DNA of 64,000 nt from Protula sp. h YS-2021 (Eukaryota > Annelida > Polychaeta > Sabellida > Serpulidae): NCBI GenBank assembly GCA_949752745.1, contig OX457024.1, positions 55,120,510 to 55,184,509 of the forward strand. The letters are read 5' to 3'. Positions 34,140-45,826 of this stretch are shown here, one piece after another. The position numbers and the translations under genes were made by a program. The number at the start of each line of letters is the position of its first letter. Position 1 is the stretch's first letter. A model generated the notes under the pieces. That model worked only from the letters and a program-made list of their open reading frames with translations. It did no database searches and was not told the origin of the DNA.

Positions 34140-36420
34140 CCGGTTTAGAACCGCATTTTTGGCTTGCCAGAGATGCTGTGACTGAATTAGTATCGATTGG
34201 ATTTCTAGCTAGATTCATGGGGATAGGAAAGAAGATAGAACAGAAGCAAACAAGAAGGGTTTGTTGCATGATAGCGCAACTTTCTGTTACAAGCATGGCA
34301 GAAACAGGAGGCTCAGTATACAAGGCCATCCATCGTTTGCTAGCAACCCCCACTGCGTCAAGTGTAGGTCTGTGGAAGGATTAATACTATGCGAGGAGCA
34401 GGAGACATGCATTGAAAGTGAGCATCTCTATCATGGGGAGTAGAAGGCCATAGCGTCAAACTGTACGAAAACCAGAGATGCAAATAGCTGCGCGAGGAAC
34501 GCAAAAAAGCTGAAGGCTGTTCTGAATCTAAGGATACGCCTCTATCAGAATCTTTGGCGGCTCTAGCATCAGAGGAAACTCAGCTAACTGAGCCCCGGCT
34601 AGGCAAGAAAGCTAAGATGAATCGCTCCGTGTCTTCAGAGACAGTAACCGAGTTAGACACAGAGGACAGAGAGCCACTGAGAGAGGCCTGGCTCTCGTCG
34701 CAACCCTCCTGTTGATATCCATCTACAAGGGGTACAGCGACTAAGAAATTATCCGGCTCCTAGCGATCGCCGAGAAAGGACAGCAGTACTGGAGGGACCC
34801 AGTGGGGGCACGCAAACGTCCAATCCGCAGCCCATCTCTCCCCATCCCTACCGTTTCAGGATATCTTTCTGCAGAGACGACGCGAATTTTGCCGGACGAT
34901 ATAACGTTCAGTGATGTAATTAAGAAATTACACGACTGAAATTACAACCCCATGCGCAAAAAAGAGGATCCTCCCGTTCGGCTGAACTCTCTAAGTGAAG
35001 AGTAAGAGCAGGAGTCATTTCTGACTCAACTGGTGCCGGAGTTGCCAATGCCATGGCTCCCAGGTAGAGAGAATTCCAGCAAATGGACTGGGATGAGGGC
35101 AAGATCATAGTGCGACTTCATCCATCTAACGAGAATAAGATCTGTAACGTATAGATCTGCGGACAAAGGAACAGTGTAAATGCCCAGAGTAAAACCAGGC
35201 TCGGATATCCCCTTGTGAAAAAAAACCTAAACCCTGGCTGGTCCTCGGTCAAAGGAGACATTCTAGACATTTTGAGTCAACCAGATCTGTTCCCTATTCA
35301 AGACGCAAGAGAATGTCACCCTGGAAAGCAGAGCTTTATGCCACGGCTTAGCGATGATGTCTCGCCCCAGACGTCCCTGTTAAAGAACCACTTCCTCTAG
35401 GGGTCGCTTCAAGATGCAGCACAGAGGGGAAAAGTCTGCACTTCAGTCACACCACCACTTCCCTTCAGGCAAGAGACAGAGGCGACAGGAGGACAGTGCC
35501 ACCGATCACCATACCTCATAGTAATGCAGATAGCAACGAACTACGGCACAGTGTTTAGATGAAGGATCATCTCCAGGCGATGTTTACTACAGGATATGAG
35601 GGAGCTACTGAGCTGTAAAATCGTTGGGTTATCCATATCGGCCTACCACCCCCTTGCTGTCAATTAGACGGATGTGTCGTCCAAAGGGTGGAGTTTCTAC
35701 TTAAAAGGAAAGCTGTGGAAGGACACCTGAGCCCCATCCCCTCTTAAAGTTCAAACATATAAATTGGCTAGAACTAAGAGTTGTGTGTTTTGCAATCACC
35801 CAACTGCCCCCGAGCCTGGAAAACAGGCCAGTAAACGTGATGCTGGACAACTGAACAGCAGTGGCTTATCTCCACAAGCAATGAGGCACCTATTCAGTCG
35901 AACAGTTGACAGGGTAAATCCCCCTAACTGCATCTATTTGCAAATCCCCTAACCCATCAAATTCCTATATATCTGTCCCTGCTCTTAGCTTTTGCGAAAT
36001 AAAACTATCATTTTCTTTTTAAAACGCTCTTAGAAGTGAAAGCATAGTTCGAGTTTTCCACCCTTAGGCCTTCGGTTACGCACCCTTATCCATCCTTACT
36101 ACAAACTCGCTTGGACGGGGGAGGGGAGAGGGCACTGAGGTAAAAAAGGAATTGGGTAACTTGTTGTAACTCAGTCTTAAACACTCGAGTGTTTCCTTTA
36201 TTGCTCAATAAGGCAATTTTTGGCAATGTTTATTTACATTGTAGGCCTAGATGTGTAGAGAAGTTCGAATCACAATTTTGCGTCAATTACCGCAGGTGGA
36301 GAACGCGAACTACGCTTTCAATCGTAAAAAGGCGCTTTGCGAAGTAAAAAGATGGTTTTTTTATTATTGTAACGGTTTATTCTTACGGAAAATACATAAT
36401 CTAAAATTAAAAAATAATCG
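34140..36420 (+). pseudogene. Ancient, internally deleted DIRS relic
   Basis: Faint but ordered DIRS blocks: RSVSSETVTELDTED near 34628 (Gag block seen in both younger copies as ETVAELD), SSKGWSFYLKGKLWKD near 35673 and LARTKSCVFC near 35764, with TAVAYLHKQ near 35855 (RNase H blocks), and the complementary-region words AAAACTATCATTTTC (36002) and GTGGAGAACGCGAACTACGC (36296). RT motifs and recombinase are gone. It is clearly older than the copies at 14-30 kb. Confidence 0.7.
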
Positions 36421-38159
36421 GGTCTACAGTACCTCCACCGGGTCCTCAGTGCCACCAACGTGTCCGCAGTACCACCACGTCTCCCTGACCGAGGGGAGAC
36501 ATATAGTGTTTGTACGTTCTGTGTGTGCATGTGTGTGTATATATGTGTATGTGTGTGTGTGTGTGTTTGTGTCAGTCTGTTGTGATCAAAATGTTGTGTG
36601 CAAGATATCTCGAGTCCAATCAATTTTAAACTTGGCCTGTTTATTAATTGGATAGGTCGGACGGTTCTGCCAAAAAAAACGTTCAATTTTTAGGGAAGGC
36701 GTATGACGTCATTACGTAAAAATCTTGTGTGTAAAATTTCTCAGCCGCTGAACATCGGAAAAAGTTGAAACTTGGTGGGAATGCTCCTTGTTACTTTCGA
36801 AAGATTCGGTCAGACATGACCGGACATCATTGGGCAAAAATATCGCGATAACGAAAAATCGGATCGTCTTTCCGCTCCACCCTTCGCCTCCGTCCCCACA
36901 TCCCAGCTCCGCTTTCTCCTTTTGTCGGTTCTTTTGTTAACTAATATATTATTAACTCCGCTTGGGATTTCAGCGTTTTTCAGAAGATTCTCCAATGTTC
37001 CTGCATTGTTTAGACATACTTAAAACATAAACTGAACAAATATCGATCATTGGCTGTTTTTGAGCGTTACTCACCTACAGCTATTAGCGGGTTTTCATTT
37101 GGCTACTAATCTGTTCCATATATGGAAATAATTACGTAACCGTTCGCAATGCTTGCAAACCTGGAACTAGCTTTCACTTCTAATACTAATGCTATGACAA
37201 ACAGTGTACCATTTTGACGCCAAACTGCCTTCTCCCACTTTCGCACCGGTGTGGGTGATGGGTAGCACAGGATGTTTTTCTAGTGCTTTTTGGCCGGCGG
37301 GAATGTATGAAGACAAGGTATACGTTATGGCTATAATTACAGTTAGTGCACAAACATTTACGGCAACGTTGGCTAAAATGGTTAAGGTTCATATTAGATA
37401 GCTGAAGTGGAGGGGGTTGGTTAAGGTAAGCAAAAAAACTTATGTTTAACTGCCACCTATTTTTAGCTGCCACCATAAAGTAGTGGACAGCCTCCAGTTT
37501 CGGTCAAGACGTACTGTAAAACCTACCTGTTTTGACCAATTTCCCGGCCGGACGAACGAAATTCAAGTAAAACATCTGCAATGATCAACTTCAAAACCGG
37601 GATAAAAGGACGTACAGCAAAAATTATTTTTGCGACCACCATCTGAAACCGGACAAAAAGACGTTCAGTAAAAGCTCTTTGGTGACCACCTTCTAGACCC
37701 CTAAAACACCTAAACCTAAAATTGTATTAAATAAAGATTGAAATACCTACAATTCAAGTCACGTACTCAACCCTTCCAACATTGGAAAAAAAAGTGATAC
37801 ACAACCCGACTACTGGGCAAATGGTTTTCATTTATATAAAGTAAAATTTATTATTATTCTGAACATAGTACACAGTTGTTCAAATAAAACTTTGTGACAG
37901 TAATGTGGGGGGGGGGGGGGGAAATAGAAAAGTTGAAAATGTTTACTAGTGAATTATGGTATTAGTCGGGGATACATTTGTTTTTGTTTGCAAAAATATA
38001 ATATTAATAATAGGTATCGAATGAAAGTGTGAAATAAGCCTGTACTCTCAGGTTTTGTGTGCAATGGCCGCTCTAGTTTCGGAAAGTGAGCATTGATTTT
38101 TAATTTTGAAAGTTTCTTTCAGCGGCAAAAAACCAAATTTAGCATTTCGAAGCATAAAA
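36421..38159. other. No gene seen
   Basis: 36421-36490 has CCACCGGGTCCTCAGTGCCACC words related to the flanking repeats. 36525-36572 is GT-rich. 37500-37700 repeats AAACCGG(G/A)(A/C)AAA and GACGT(A/T)CAGTAAAA words (two or three loose copies). A G run lies at 37907-37921. No coding sequence is supported. Confidence 0.5.
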
Positions 38160-38731
38160 CTTTGGGACTTCAGTACCACAACCAATGACTTCGGTATATT
38201 TGATGGTCCAAAAGTGGTCTTGGACCATTTTTACAAAGCAGATATATTTATCTCTCCTGCTTAAGATATAACGATGACGAAATGAAGTATTTTGGAAGGA
38301 TAGCGAGGAGCATCAGTGCCACCAAGGGACCTCAGCGCCACCACTTTCAATTTCGAAGAACTGAGTGGTCCAAAAGTGGTTCCTGACCTTTGAACCAATG
38401 TGTCCTAATTTATTGTCAATATTCGAGTGGTTTGTTAAAGAATTAAAGATAAAGCCAAGTGTGGAAAACGTTTCAAAGGTCATTTATGTTTCAATGCACA
38501 TTTATGTTGTTATTTTCTGAAAACGAAAAGAGAAAAACATACATATTTTGAAACGGTGGGAGGGGATTGTGGAAAGCCCAAACAGTATCACTGAATAATT
38601 ATTTTGGATGCATAAATTGAATAAATAATATATTTATAGCCAGGCACCTCAGTGCCACCAGGGACCTCAGCGCCACCAAGCACCTCAGTGCCACCAGGTG
38701 GTATTGACGCTCCTCTCTTACAGCAGCCTCT
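38160..38731 (-). repeat. Inverted copy of the 326-bp unit and right element end
   Basis: Reverse complement of 32385-33000 in outline, including the terminal GACGCTCCTC and the TATTTATAGCCAGG block. Confidence 0.85.
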
Positions 38732-38900
38732 CCTGCATCCATCGGATGTACTGTTTCAATACAACATGCCTGATATCTATTGCTGCTTGTTAGGTACTTG
38801 GACGTTTAACCCTTCCCTTTGGGCAGAAATGACAGGCTTTCAAATGTTGCTGCTGGGCATTGTATTTCTTGATAAAAAAAGCCAATTTCTTCTTTTTATT

Positions 38901-38932
<32 letters not shown>

Positions 38933-39844
38933 TTGCTGGTTTTTCGACTTGATCAAGAAAATGGAAACAAAGGCGAAAACATAAAGCTAAACGCACAACT
39001 TCATATCAAGTACGACATATGGGAGTCCTAGGGTCGGTATGGTCAGAGGGTTAGACAAATAACGGGCCAGTAACGAGAAAAAATGTCCAAAACATTGGCC
39101 CCGTATAACTTCAATATATACTTTGCAACCCAAGAGGGCCAGTCGGCATCTTATGTGTTACCATGCGTGTCCAAAAAAAAAATTAAAACAAAAACAGGAT
39201 GGTAATTTTGAGGCCAGACGCTTTCCGCGCAGAGTGCCAATTTCATTAAGGGTGCATTTGGGACTCCGCGTTTCCTAGCAAAGGGGAGCGAATTCGAAAG
39301 TTCACTCCGGTTTTGTTTTAAAAAGGGGTATTTTTTTCAAAAGTAGCACTCCCCGTTTAAGGGTTGTCTTAAAAAGTCTTGGACAAGCATTGTAATCAGT
39401 GGGTACGCGAGTGTCTTCCCTGGCTTTGCAAGTCTTCCACTTACTAAGTCTGAATGACAGCGTAGAGAACCGGCTACTGATGCCAATACGCATTGGCCAT
39501 ACAGGAAATAGAAATGTGCCTGAGTTAGTAAACAGTAAACGTATATAGAAAAGTTATATGATTTGTATATTGCCCACCATATGTTCTGGACTTGTATCCA
39601 CTGGCTTTCTATTTAGCTGAACCTTAAAGAAAACCTTGTTTGTTTTAAATTGGCGTTCTACGTTTGGGCTGTATCATCGTCACTTCACGTGCCAGCAGAA
39701 TCTTTTATGTACATGGTACTTTTTGATAAAATATTATGAGCTTTCAACTGTAAATGATAATGCAATCTGATTTTTTTTAATTTATTTATTTTTATTTATT
39801 TTAAGTAGGGTAAAAGTGGGGAGTTAAAAACACTTTTAAAATGC
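38732..39844. other. No gene seen
   Basis: 38903-38932 is an (ATTT)n run. 39150-39425 is the second copy of the repeat seen at 31915-32135 (shared TGTGTTACC-TGC-TGTCCAAAAAA, CCGTTTAAGG, CTTAAAAAGTC). Nothing else is recognised. Confidence 0.55.
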
Positions 39845-40105
39845 TTTTAAGCCCCTATTGGCCCAGACGGCTATTTGCAGAGCAGGTTGAACGGACGGAA
39901 AAAGGTGTTTTAGAACCCCCATGGGGTTTTTACCCCAATTGGCTATTTACAGAGCAGAGTGAACAGACGGACGGAGGGAAAAAAGAAAAAGGTGGAACAA
40001 TTTTTTAAATTTTATATCTTTCTCCGCACAAACGCACATACCAACACAATGACAGAGTTAGCGTTCATTTCGTAAGCCTCATATGTATTTAACCCAGATG
40101 GACAT
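39845..40105 (+). repeat. Left inverted repeat of the composite
   Basis: Ordered inverted matches to 61755-61985: GGCCCAGACGGCTATTTGCA, CCCCATGGGG, GGCTATTTACAGAGCAG, AGAAAAAGGTGGAACA, GACAGAGTTAGCGTTCATTT, TAAGCCTCATA and AACCCAGATGG. The GGCTATTT(A/G)CAGAGCAG part is doubled on this side. Confidence 0.85.
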
Positions 40106-40855
40106 TTTTGTCTCTGTCTCTTTTTCGTCAATGCTCCTCACTGTTTGCTGCTCCTGCTGCCCCTGCTCACTTGGAGTTGCTGTTGCAGCGACACTTCCTC
40201 CTATGCGCTGCAACCGCCTGCCGTTGACTTGAACTCCAGGCCCAGAAGTCTCAGTTTTCTTAGCGTTCTCACAGGTAGCTTCGTGCAAACTCCTTGTGAC
40301 TCCCTGTGGAATCAGGAACCCACAGAAGTCACATAATACAGAAAATTCGTTTACTGAGTCGAGGAGTGGCACGACATCTTGGATTGACTCTTTACTGTGG
40401 TCGACCAGGTTCAAGTCAACAGACGGTTTCTGTAAACGCGAGTCAGAAGTGCGCTGCGACTGGCTGTCTTCGATGGTTGCCACGGCAGTCACTGTCTCGT
40501 CATCCGGTATGGTTACGGCCTGTGGACTGCTGACGAGCAAATCAAAAGCTACCGGCATTTCAGGCAAGCTAGGAGCGGTCACAACCGGTAGCTTAGTGAC
40601 GGTTGCAGGTTTGGTTTGCAGGGGCGGTTGCAGGTTCGTCGGCGCAGGCGAGCGACGCCTGGCACGCTTGTGTGATTCTACCACAGCCTTGCCAAATCTG
40701 TGGTGCTCTTACGTGTGATTGAGGCGCTGCTTCAAGATTTCCATTTTGAACAATTCATAATCAATGTAAATTTCTTCAATAAGGTCAATATCCTTCTCAG
40801 ACAGCAGATATTTCTGCTTCCTCTCAGGTGTGAAGAATTGCTCGCGGAACTCCAT
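40079..40855 (-). pseudogene. C2HC-finger protein gene with one in-frame TAA (257 codons apart from it)
   Basis: The ATG at 40855 opens a 48-codon frame ending in TAA (40711-40709). The very same frame then stays open for a further 209 codons to 40079. The first part is MEFREQFFTPERKQKYLLSE and a helical segment. The second has a basic patch (HKRARRR), a Pro/Thr/Val-rich middle, and one finger C-x2-C-x12-H-x3-C (CDFCGFLIP...HEATC). Either a nonsense mutation or a read-through codon separates the parts. A TATATATAG box lies 58 nt upstream of the ATG. The finger spacing equals that of the gene at 7706-8398. Function unknown. The gene points outward into the left inverted repeat. Confidence 0.7.
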
Positions 40856-40904
40856 AGCTGCAGAGAAAAGTTGCCAAGTGTGAGAAGCTGGCGATGTGAA
40901 CCGG

Positions 40905-40913
40905 CTATATATA
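40905..40913 (-). promoter_or_regulatory. TATA box of the left outward gene
   Basis: TATATATAG on the minus strand, 58 nt upstream of the ATG at 40855. Confidence 0.55.
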
Positions 40914-41149
40914 GGCAGACAGGCGGCTAAATCAATAGATCAAAGAGCCCACAGCGTGAGAAGCGATTAAGCCAAGAGACAAAGCGTGTGACTCTCCCAC
41001 GGGAAGAGGGAGAGGGAGAGGCGGCAAGTAGTCAGACAGCAGCAAGTCACTCCTTACCCACCTCCGCCCCCAGCAGAGCAAAATTTCACCAAATTTAACC
41101 AAACTGACCATAGTATACATATTATCAGTCAGTATGTATGGTAGGTGGG

Positions 41150-41440
41150 CCGACCCCCCCCCCCTCCCCCCCCCCCCCGGGGGGGGGCATTTTCAGGTTT
41201 TGTATATTGACACGTTTCAGACAATTCTAAACATTTTTGGTTTTTGGACAGACCCCCTCCCCCAAACGGGGCCATTTTGAGATTTTTGCATATTTACACG
41301 TTTCAGACAATTCTGAACATTTTTAGTTTTCAGACCCCCCCCCCCTCCCGGGGGATGATTTCGCAATTTTTGCATATTTACACGTTTCAGATAATTCTGA
41401 ACATTTTTGGTTTTCAGACTCCCCCGCCCCCCCCCCACCA
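41150..41440 (+). repeat. C-run satellite, about 85-bp unit, three copies
   Basis: Units of a long C tract followed by TTTTTGCATATTTACACG, TTTCAGACAATTCTGAACAT and TTTTTGGTTTT. The same unit forms the larger array at 47900-48600, in the same orientation, on the other side of copy A. Confidence 0.9.
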
Positions 41441-41536
41441 AATTGAACCAAATTAACCGTAGTATACATATTATAACAAAGTATGATAGGTTGGACCCCC
41501 CTCCTCGGGAAAGAACGTAAAATCCTGGAAAATTCG

Positions 41537-42250
41537 TATAAAAGCGCTGTTTCGTTCTGGAAACGGTGATTACGTCACCAAGACATCATGGAAACGTCGC
41601 TGAATACACCCCAGCTATCAACATAGACATTGATGACTTGTTTCGCTTCTCTACTAATGAAACGACTGTTTTTTATGATACAGTGTTAACTGTGGAAGAG
41701 AATGATGCGTTTCTAGTTGCCATGGCAGACGCTAAAAAAGTCTTAGAGGGAGGGGCTCCGTCAGACGTCCCTGCAGTGCAGCAAAGAATGCCTGAGGAAG
41801 ATTAGACGTGTCTACAATGCAGCAAGAAATGCCAGATCCTGAGGAACCTGACTGCCCGTTCTGGGTTGCAATTGCACTGTAAATGGTAGCACCACGCCCT
41901 CAGCACAAAGTTAAAAGCGCATCTAAAGCATCTTGAGGAAGAAGAAGTGGTTATGTCAAGCGATGACAACGACAACGACGATGGCGATGACGATGACGAC
42001 GACTACGACAAGCATCTCAAATTTAAATTTGAATCGAGCAAGACCATCTGTTACTGAGGAAGATGTCACGCTGTTGAAATGAAAGGTGTTTATGTGAAGA
42101 AGGCTTTTCGACCAACACACGTACATGTACCTAACTGAAGAACTGAGTGTCGTCGTTCAGCTCATCTACATGCAAGAAGGAAACACACAGCATGTTTCCG
42201 CGTCACAGCCACAGTTCTCCGAAGCCATGACCTGACGTTTCGTTCAACTT
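41537..42250 (+). pseudogene. Copy A: acidic/finger-like protein relic
   Basis: A TATAAAAG box at 41537-41544 precedes an ATG at 41588 that soon meets a stop. The neighbouring frame stays open to 41805 (DIDDLFRFSTNETTVFYD, VLTVEENDAFLVAMADAKKV). After the stop the phrase DVPAVQQRMPEE is repeated in altered form and is followed by DCPF and a strongly acidic Asp-rich run (about 41960-42010). This layout (Cys start of a finger, then acid tract) recalls the gene at 7706-8398, but it is too broken to be sure. Confidence 0.5.
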
Positions 42251-42259
42251 TTTAAGACT

Positions 42260-42574
42260 TTGTGTCTACCGGCGCCAAAACGTGTTGATGAGGATCACGA
42301 TTCCAAATGTGCAAATGTCATGCTACATAGTTTCAAATACTTTGAAGAACGCATTAAGGTGTATGATATGATGGCCTACCTCTATCAAAAAGGACATTTC
42401 ACCATGCCAATGCTCTTTGAATGGATAATAGGTAGTGCCAAACGAGGAGACTTTGTAGTAATCGTCATGAGACAATCTCTAACAGACGGTTTGCCAACAG
42501 CCTTTCCTGATGGTTTCAATGACTACGCGATTTTACAAACATCTCATGAAAACATACATGTGATGCCAATATAA
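42260..42574 (+). CDS. Copy A: unrecognised 104-codon frame
   Basis: An open frame of typical protein composition (FKYFEERIKVYDMMAYLYQK, MLFEWIIGSAKRGDFVVIVM). No family is recognised and no counterpart exists in copies B or C. It may be the 3' part of the broken gene upstream. Its stop lies just before the TATAAAAG box (42570-42577) of the next gene. Confidence 0.45.
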   Translation: MCLPAPKRVDEDHDSKCANVMLHSFKYFEERIKVYDMMAYLYQKGHFTMPMLFEWIIGSAKRGDFVVIVMRQSLTDGLPTAFPDGFNDYAILQTSHENIHVMPI

Positions 42575-42615
42575 AAGGAGTAGGGTGAAGTGAAGCCATC
42601 ATTCAATGCGCAGCC

Positions 42616-43248
42616 ATGGAGAAGACAAGCAGCTTTAAAATTAGTGTGAACTTAAACATTACTGTTGAGCATGGACAGTTATGACCATTTCTTCGAATCA
42701 ATCGTGGAGATAAATTGCTTGCTTTAGCACCATCCTTGTGGAAGATTGTGTGTCAGAACTTGAAAAATTTACGCAACATTACCTTCAAACTGTACTTCAC
42801 GCAAACGAAGTGGCTTAAAGTCATTTCATACCTAGATATGCGCTATGTGAGTTTTGTGCATACATCACTGTTTGAAGGGACAGTACACAAGTATTACATC
42901 AACATGAATGATGGTGAATCGGAGACAGTGTTTCAAGAGATGGATAACATCAACTCAGTCTTATTCTCCAAACCTGAGCCGTGTACGGAATGTCATGGCA
43001 AGAAAACTGTTATCAAACTGCAAAAGGACAATAAGATGAATGTGTCAAAGCTATCCAAGAAAAGACTGGCTGAAGTTCAATTGAAAAATATGGATGTGCA
43101 AAATCAACCTGGACTTACCTGTGAATATTGTGGTGGTTACGGATATGCTGAGGATTATGAGTGTCACTGCCACAAGTATAATTGCAAGATATGTGAACCA
43201 GACAACTTTTGCAACAAGTGTGGCTCACTAACAGTATCTAGAGAATAA
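42616..43248 (+). pseudogene. Copy A: CxxC-rich zinc protein, one nonsense codon
   Basis: Homologue of the intact gene at 58691-59329. It has MEKTSSFKIS, then HGQL followed by TGA (about 42682), then a long open frame with FKLYFTQTKWLKVISYLDMR, INMNDGE, CTECHGKKT, CEYCGGYGYAEDYECHCHKY and CNKCGSL. TATAAAAG lies 46 nt upstream of the ATG. Only one lesion is visible, so it decayed recently or slowly. Confidence 0.8.
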
Positions 43249-43333
43249 AACTGTTTTAGGAAGTCATTTGCTTGCCAACCGTCATAGTGTGCAGTAGTGT
43301 TTTTCGACCACCATATGGACATAGGAAGCAAGG

Positions 43334-43620
43334 ATGGATGGAGAAAAGTGTTTTAAGGAGAAGTATGTGAACTACATGATAAGTGAACTGGCGTGTTTTG
43401 GATCTATTTAGCAATAACTGCAACACTTTGACATCTATTGGAAATTTGCTCATTCCACGTTGAACTTGCCAACTTATGTGAGGATTTCATCAAAGAGTGT
43501 GTGCTTTCAGGCATTGACGGAGCTGAGGAGTTTTATGTGGAAGCGGCATATCACTTTACTCGATTTGATCCAAGACTGTTTGATGAAGTGAGAGAGTGGT
43601 TAATCTATATTGCAGTATAA
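43334..43620 (+). pseudogene. Copy A: W-EC family small protein (broken)
   Basis: MDGEKCFKEKYVNYMISELA is followed by two stops and a frameshift, then EDFIKECVLSGIDGAEEF and HFTRFDPRLFDEVREW. It is the copy A counterpart of the gene at 57337-57660. Its stop (TAA) overlaps the next gene's ATG, giving TAATG. Confidence 0.75.
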
Positions 43621-43952
43621 TGGCAGACATTACATTGAGACAATACATTGTGCAAAAACATATTGTGAAGAAATGTTATTAGCTGTAAAAAATTGCATGT
43701 TTAGTATGTCCTGCTTCTTGTCAAAATGAAGAGTGTCAAGAACATACTTGATATTCCACTTGTGTCTATACATATCGGAATGAAGCTAAATATTATGTTC
43801 ATTTAGATCAAGTGTTAGACAATGCAAATCAACGTTGTGAGAAATATGGTGTAGATGCTATAACATTTGATGAATTAAGTAGTTGGTTAGTGCACATTGA
43901 AGATCAATGGACACTAATTATTCACACCATTGTGTCAATACTTGATTCGTAA
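43620..43952 (+). pseudogene. Copy A: 110-aa Cys protein (frameshifted)
   Basis: Starts like the copy C gene (MADITLRQYIVQ) but lacks one A in an A run, which shifts the frame at about codon 14. Further on, NEECQEH, LDQVLDNANQRCEKYGVDAI and a C-terminal SILDS can be read. See 57054-57386. Confidence 0.75.
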
Positions 43953-44074
43953 GATATGTTGATTGAGTTATAAAATGTAAGATATGTTGATTGAGTTGTA
44001 AAAATATGTTGATTGAGTTATAAGGTAAAATAAAATGTAAGATATGTTGACAATGGCGATCATTTAGTGTTAAC

Positions 44075-45153
44075 ATGTCGACGTGGAAGGACTACTTAAC
44101 CAATATTTACTTTAAACCTGGTCAAACTGGGGCATTTGCTGGTCCTTACAAACTTTATCACATATTAAAAAACATGATCAACCAGTCACTCATTCCAATG
44201 TGAAGAAATGGTTGCAAGATCAAGATGTATTTAGTTTACTACAACCTGTAAAAAACAGGCTTAAAAGACAACGTGTCATTACACGTGGTATTGATGACAT
44301 GTGGGATATTGACTTAGCTGACATGGGAAACATAGCTCCCTATAATGATGACACCCCCTTTTTATTGGTTCTTATTGGTGTGTTTTCGAACTATTTGTGG
44401 GGGCAGCCAATACCCAACAAATCACATACCAGCGTCATATAAGCCTTTCAAAAGATTTTTCATGAAACACAACAAAGACCATGAACTCTAAGGTAAGATA
44501 AAGGAACTGAATTTAAAAACAGATGGGTAAAACAATTTTTGAAGAAGGAGGGAATACATGCCTATACGACAAAGAATAAAGAAAAGCCAACTTTGCTGAG
44601 AAAGACTTTCGTACTCTAAAGGGAATGATGTATCGATATTTCGTACATAATCAAACTTATCGGTATATGGACATCCTTCCAGACTTAGTGTATAATTACA
44701 ACAACAATAAGCATGCTCCTGCAGATATTCGAAAGGAAAGTTACTCTAAAGTGTGGAAGTATATGTATGTAGACAAATTGAAATTGAAATCAAAGACGAA
44801 GAAAAACCCTACAAATTTAAAATTGGTGATCATGTTTGCATTTCCAACATGAGATATGTGTTTCAACGGATTATTATATAAAGTGGACGCAAGAAGTCTT
44901 CATTATCACACATCGTTGTAAGAAGCAAGGAATACACTTGTATCGTGTGAAAGACTTTTTGGACGAAGATATTGATGGACATTTCTATGAAGAAGAACTG
45001 CAGAAAGTAACAAAAGATATTGAATTTGTCTACAGAATTGAAAAGGTTTTGAAAACACGAAAAAGACGAGGTGTTAAAGAATTATTTGTTAAGTGGTAAG
45101 GTTGGTCAAAGAAGTTTAACAGTTGGGTGAAACAAACATGCATTCCAAAATGA
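44075..45153 (+). pseudogene. Copy A: retroviral-type DDE integrase with chromodomain-like end
   Basis: From the ATG at 44075 (MSTWKDYLTNIYFKPGQTGA) blocks include KKWLQDQDVFSLLQP, GIDDMWDIDLADMGNIAPYN (first catalytic Asp), NYLWGQPIPNKSHTSVI, DKGTEF (second Asp) and YNNNKHAPADIRKESYSKVW. After several frameshifts and stops, the end reads YRIEKVLKTRKRRGVKELFV and KKFNSWVKQ, which fits a chromodomain as found in Maverick integrases. The glutamate region (KPTLLRKTFVL) is altered. The stop overlaps the ATPase ATG (ATGA). Confidence 0.82.
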
Positions 45154-45826
45154 AGCATCCATTCACATGTTTGGTCTCTGGACCTACAGGCAGTGGTAAA
45201 ACTTCTCTACTTAGGGAAATTCTAGAACAAAAGTTAATTAAACCCTCTCCATAAAATCATTTTAGGGCTCTATGCAGCAGATCAGCCTTTGTACAAGGGA
45301 ATGAAAAGTGTGGAATTTTACCAAGGCATTCCAGATGACAATATAGAGCGCTTTAACCCCCCGAAAAAACCAAACTTACTCATCATTGACGACTTAATGA
45401 CTAATTGTCATAGTGATGAGCGTATGACACGTCTCTTTAGTGTCGGCAGCAGTCATCAAAATCTAAGCATCATTTTTATTGTACATAATTTATTCCATCA
45501 TGGTAGAGAAATACGAAATATTAGTTTGAATACACATTACATCATTTTGTTTAGAAATGATAGAAACAGTCAGCAAATAAGTACATTAGCGCAACAAATG
45601 TATCCTGGAAAATCTTAATTTCTCATAGAAGCCTATGAAGATGCCATCAGCAAACCTCGTGATTATTTATTCATTGATTTGAAGCCATAGACAAATGATC
45701 AACTACGCATTCGTACGGGCATTTTACCAAAAGATACACATTATGTTTATGTACATTATATATATTGATAAAGCAGTGTATGAACAAAAATCAAATCACT
45801 TAACCATTCACAGTCAAGATGTCTAA
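45150..45826 (+). pseudogene. Copy A: packaging-type ATPase
   Basis: Walker A GPTGSGKTSLL near 45180 and Walker B LLIIDDLM near 45388 are present. A small shift near 45252, a stop near 45617 and an insertion near 45760 break the frame. Most of the centre (45289-45618) stays open. See 55184-55837. Confidence 0.82.

Larger units (their letters stand above)
32385..38731. mobile_element. 6.3 kb element with inverted ends and GGTGGCACTGAGG repeats
   Basis: The left end reads GCTGCTGT, then GAGGAGCGTCAATA and CACCTGGTGGCACTGAGG. The right end has the reverse complement of each in order (to about 38731). After the ends, both arms continue with AATAATATATTTATAGCCAGG-type sequence and a 326-bp unit: three tandem units at the left, one inverted at the right. 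I find no transposase. Superfamily is unknown. Between the arms lies an old DIRS relic, probably a nested insertion. Confidence 0.6.

Noticed and set aside
37192..37476. 94-codon minus-strand frame
   Set aside because: No conserved pattern; both strands are open here, as expected by chance.
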